From Mycolicibacterium confluentis (GTDB taxonomy: Bacteria; Actinomycetota; Actinomycetes; Mycobacteriales; Mycobacteriaceae): a stretch of 64,000 nucleotides of DNA. Each line of letters opens with the position of its first letter. Positions within the stretch are counted from its first letter, which is position 1. The notes beneath the pieces were generated by a model. That model was not told the DNA's origin. It saw only the letters and a program-made list of their open reading frames with translations, and made no database searches. Location: NCBI RefSeq assembly GCF_010729895.1, contig NZ_AP022612.1:5146001-5210000 (forward strand), written 5' to 3'. The position numbers and the translations under genes are program-made. Positions 62,439 through 64,000 of the stretch are shown here, piece by piece.

Positions 62439-64000
62439 GTGATCAACCGAGCGCGGGGGCGGGCGGCGCGGGGCCGATGGGGACTCCCGACCGCCTGGCT
62501 GATGGTGTTGGTGGTCTTCACGGCGCTGACGCCGGTCTCCGACCTGCACGTCTCTCCTCACTCAGGACAGCCCGCCGTCACTGGTCCGATGCAACTGCTG
62601 CTCGCCGCCTCCACCGACCTCGGCCCCGCGCGCGCGGATCAGATTCAGCTGACCGCCTCGCTCCACGGCCCGCACCCACCGGTCGCGCTGCGCACCTGGG
62701 CCCGCGAGCGCGATCTGTCCGTGCGCTGGAGACCGGATGACGATTGGGCGATTCTGGAGGGTGCTCCCTCGGCCGTGTCCCGCGCGCTCGGACTCGAGGT
62801 GCACGACTACCGCGGGCGTCGCGGCCAACAGTTCTACGCCTCACCGCAACAGCCCCAGGTCCCGGAGACACTGCGGCACGAAGTCGACGAGTTGGGCCGA
62901 ATCCTGAGCTACACGCCGCACCACACGTCGGTCCCGGGATCACCGGGCATCTTTCCCCTGGATGTCCCCGACCGGGCGCTGACGCCGGCGGCCGTGCTCA
63001 CCGCGTACAACGCGGACAGCCTCGCGCGCGACGGCTTCACCGGCAAAGGCACCACGATCGTCATCTTCGCCTTTGACGGCTTCGACCAGGCCGACCTCGA
63101 CACTTTCTCGTCGATGTTCGACCTGCCGACCTTCACCCCCGAGATTGTCGGCGGACAGCCCGGACCTCCTGCTGCCGAGCTGACGATGGACCTCCAAGTC
63201 ACGCACGCGATCGCTCCTGACGCACGCAAGGTCGTGGTCAACGCGCGCCCGACAGTCGAGGGACCGGGCGGTTACGAGCGGATCGGTCAGATGCTCGAGG
63301 ACACCGATCGGCGTTATCCCGGTGCGGTGTGGAGTTTTTCGATTGGCTGGGGTTGCGACCGGTTGATCACCGCAGCCGACCTGGCTCCAGTCCAGTCGGC
63401 GCTGCGCCGCGCCCAGTCCCACGGCACGGTCGCCTTCAACGCCAGCGGCGATCTCGCGGGCCTGGAGTGCAGGGGCGGCTCCGACTGGGACTCACCGCCC
63501 GGCGAGACCGCCATTGGACTGGATTCGGTGGCCTCGCTGCCCCAGATGACCAGCGTCGGAGGCACCACGTTGTCGACCGATGCCGATGCGAAGTGGATCG
63601 CCGAACAGGCGTGGTTCGACGCACCCCTGTCGCAGGGCACCGGCGGCGGGGTGTCCGCGCTGTTCGACACACCCCCATGGCAGCAGCAGGTGGCGACCAC
63701 CCTCCCGTCCGGGCGTGCGGCGGGCAGGCGGCTCACACCCGACGTCGCTGCGGTCGCCGACTCGTTCACCGGCATGACCATCGTTCTGGGACAACAGGTC
63801 TACGTCGGCGGGGGCACGTCGCAGTCGGCTCCGATCTGGGCGGCCTTCACGGCGATGATCACCGAGTATCTGATCGCCAACGGCGGCGACCTGATCGGCG
63901 AGATCAACCCCCTGCTCTACCGCATCGCCGAGGGCGCGCCATTCCCGGCGTTCCGCGACGTCACACTCGGCGGCAATGCCGTCGACACCGCGGGTCCCGG
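62439..64000 (+). CDS. S53-family serine-carboxyl peptidase (sedolisin/kumamolisin-like), 3' end outside window
   Basis: Secreted protease of which 520 residues are visible. It starts at a GTG at 62439 with a signal-anchor-like hydrophobic stretch (AWLMVLVVFTALTPVS) near 19-34. A pro-domain (about 40-180) includes ASPQQPQVPETL. The catalytic domain starts near 190 (LTPAAVLTAYN). Catalytic Glu and Asp are in AAELTMDLQ near 247-255, and the nucleophile Ser is in GGGTSQSAP near 460, the hallmark of S53 enzymes, which use a Ser-Glu-Asp triad and usually work at acid pH. The frame continues past 64000, so the calcium site is not seen. No operon partner is visible. Confidence 0.9.
   Translation, partial: MINRARGRAARGRWGLPTAWLMVLVVFTALTPVSDLHVSPHSGQPAVTGPMQLLLAASTDLGPARADQIQLTASLHGPHPPVALRTWARERDLSVRWRPDDDWAILEGAPSAVSRALGLEVHDYRGRRGQQFYASPQQPQVPETLRHEVDELGRILSYTPHHTSVPGSPGIFPLDVPDRALTPAAVLTAYNADSLARDGFTGKGTTIVIFAFDGFDQADLDTFSSMFDLPTFTPEIVGGQPGPPAAELTMDLQVTHAIAPDARKVVVNARPTVEGPGGYERIGQMLEDTDRRYPGAVWSFSIGWGCDRLITAADLAPVQSALRRAQSHGTVAFNASGDLAGLECRGGSDWDSPPGETAIGLDSVASLPQMTSVGGTTLSTDADAKWIAEQAWFDAPLSQGTGGGVSALFDTPPWQQQVATTLPSGRAAGRRLTPDVAAVADSFTGMTIVLGQQVYVGGGTSQSAPIWAAFTAMITEYLIANGGDLIGEINPLLYRIAEGAPFPAFRDVTLGGNAVDTAGP

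Overview
The window is high-GC actinobacterial DNA from a mycobacterium, most likely a rapid grower (Mycolicibacterium type). The grounds are paired MmpL transporters with an MmpS, a Gap-family membrane protein, an Rv1174c/TB8.4-like secreted protein, a mycocerosate-synthase-like PKS, an MbtH protein, frequent leaderless or GTG/TTG starts, and mycobacterial SigF-type promoters. No species is claimed.

Positions 1-46745 form a glycopeptidolipid (GPL)-type locus. It holds a fatty-acyl-AMP ligase cut by the window edge, htpG, a Mas-like iterative PKS overlapping gap (+ strand), a block of two glycosyltransferases and three methyltransferases, a large minus-strand NRPS operon (mbtH, mps1-like, mps2-like, glycosyltransferase), a TB8.4-like protein and mmpS-mmpL-mmpL. 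The likely flow is acyl activation (FAAL), chain extension (PKS), N-acylation of residue 1 by a starter condensation domain, peptide assembly, release, sugar addition and O-methylation, then export by Gap and MmpS/MmpL.

The assembly line differs from the canonical four-module GPL synthetase that makes D-Phe, D-allo-Thr, D-Ala and L-alaninol. Here I count six modules: Cs-A-T / C-A-T-E / C-A-T-E / C // A-T / C-A-T / C-A-T-TE. The last domain is a thioesterase, not a reductase. The domains predict an L-D-D-L-L-L acyl-hexapeptide with threonine-like pockets at positions 2 and 5. The distal NRPS carries a 2.1-kb, apparently identical direct repeat with unusual codon use. In one copy the frame is broken by two single-base losses in C runs.

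Positions 47349-55381 hold accessory metabolism: a GlcD-type FAD oxidase with a GlcE-like tail, a DapB-like dehydrogenase, an Old Yellow Enzyme, an SDR, a tiny acidic protein, and a complete sulfonate/nitrate-type ABC importer (ATPase, lipoprotein, permease).

Positions 55436-61880 look like a stress island: an SRPBCC protein, hemerythrin, Mn catalase, a conserved unknown protein, a zinc dehydrogenase, a thioredoxin-reductase-like flavoprotein and an APC permease. Five promoters here, and a sixth in front of the 42-residue protein at 52424, match the mycobacterial SigF pattern (GTTT, 15-16 bases, GGGTA). The window closes with a frame-broken secreted-protein relic and a sedolisin (S53) protease that runs off the end.
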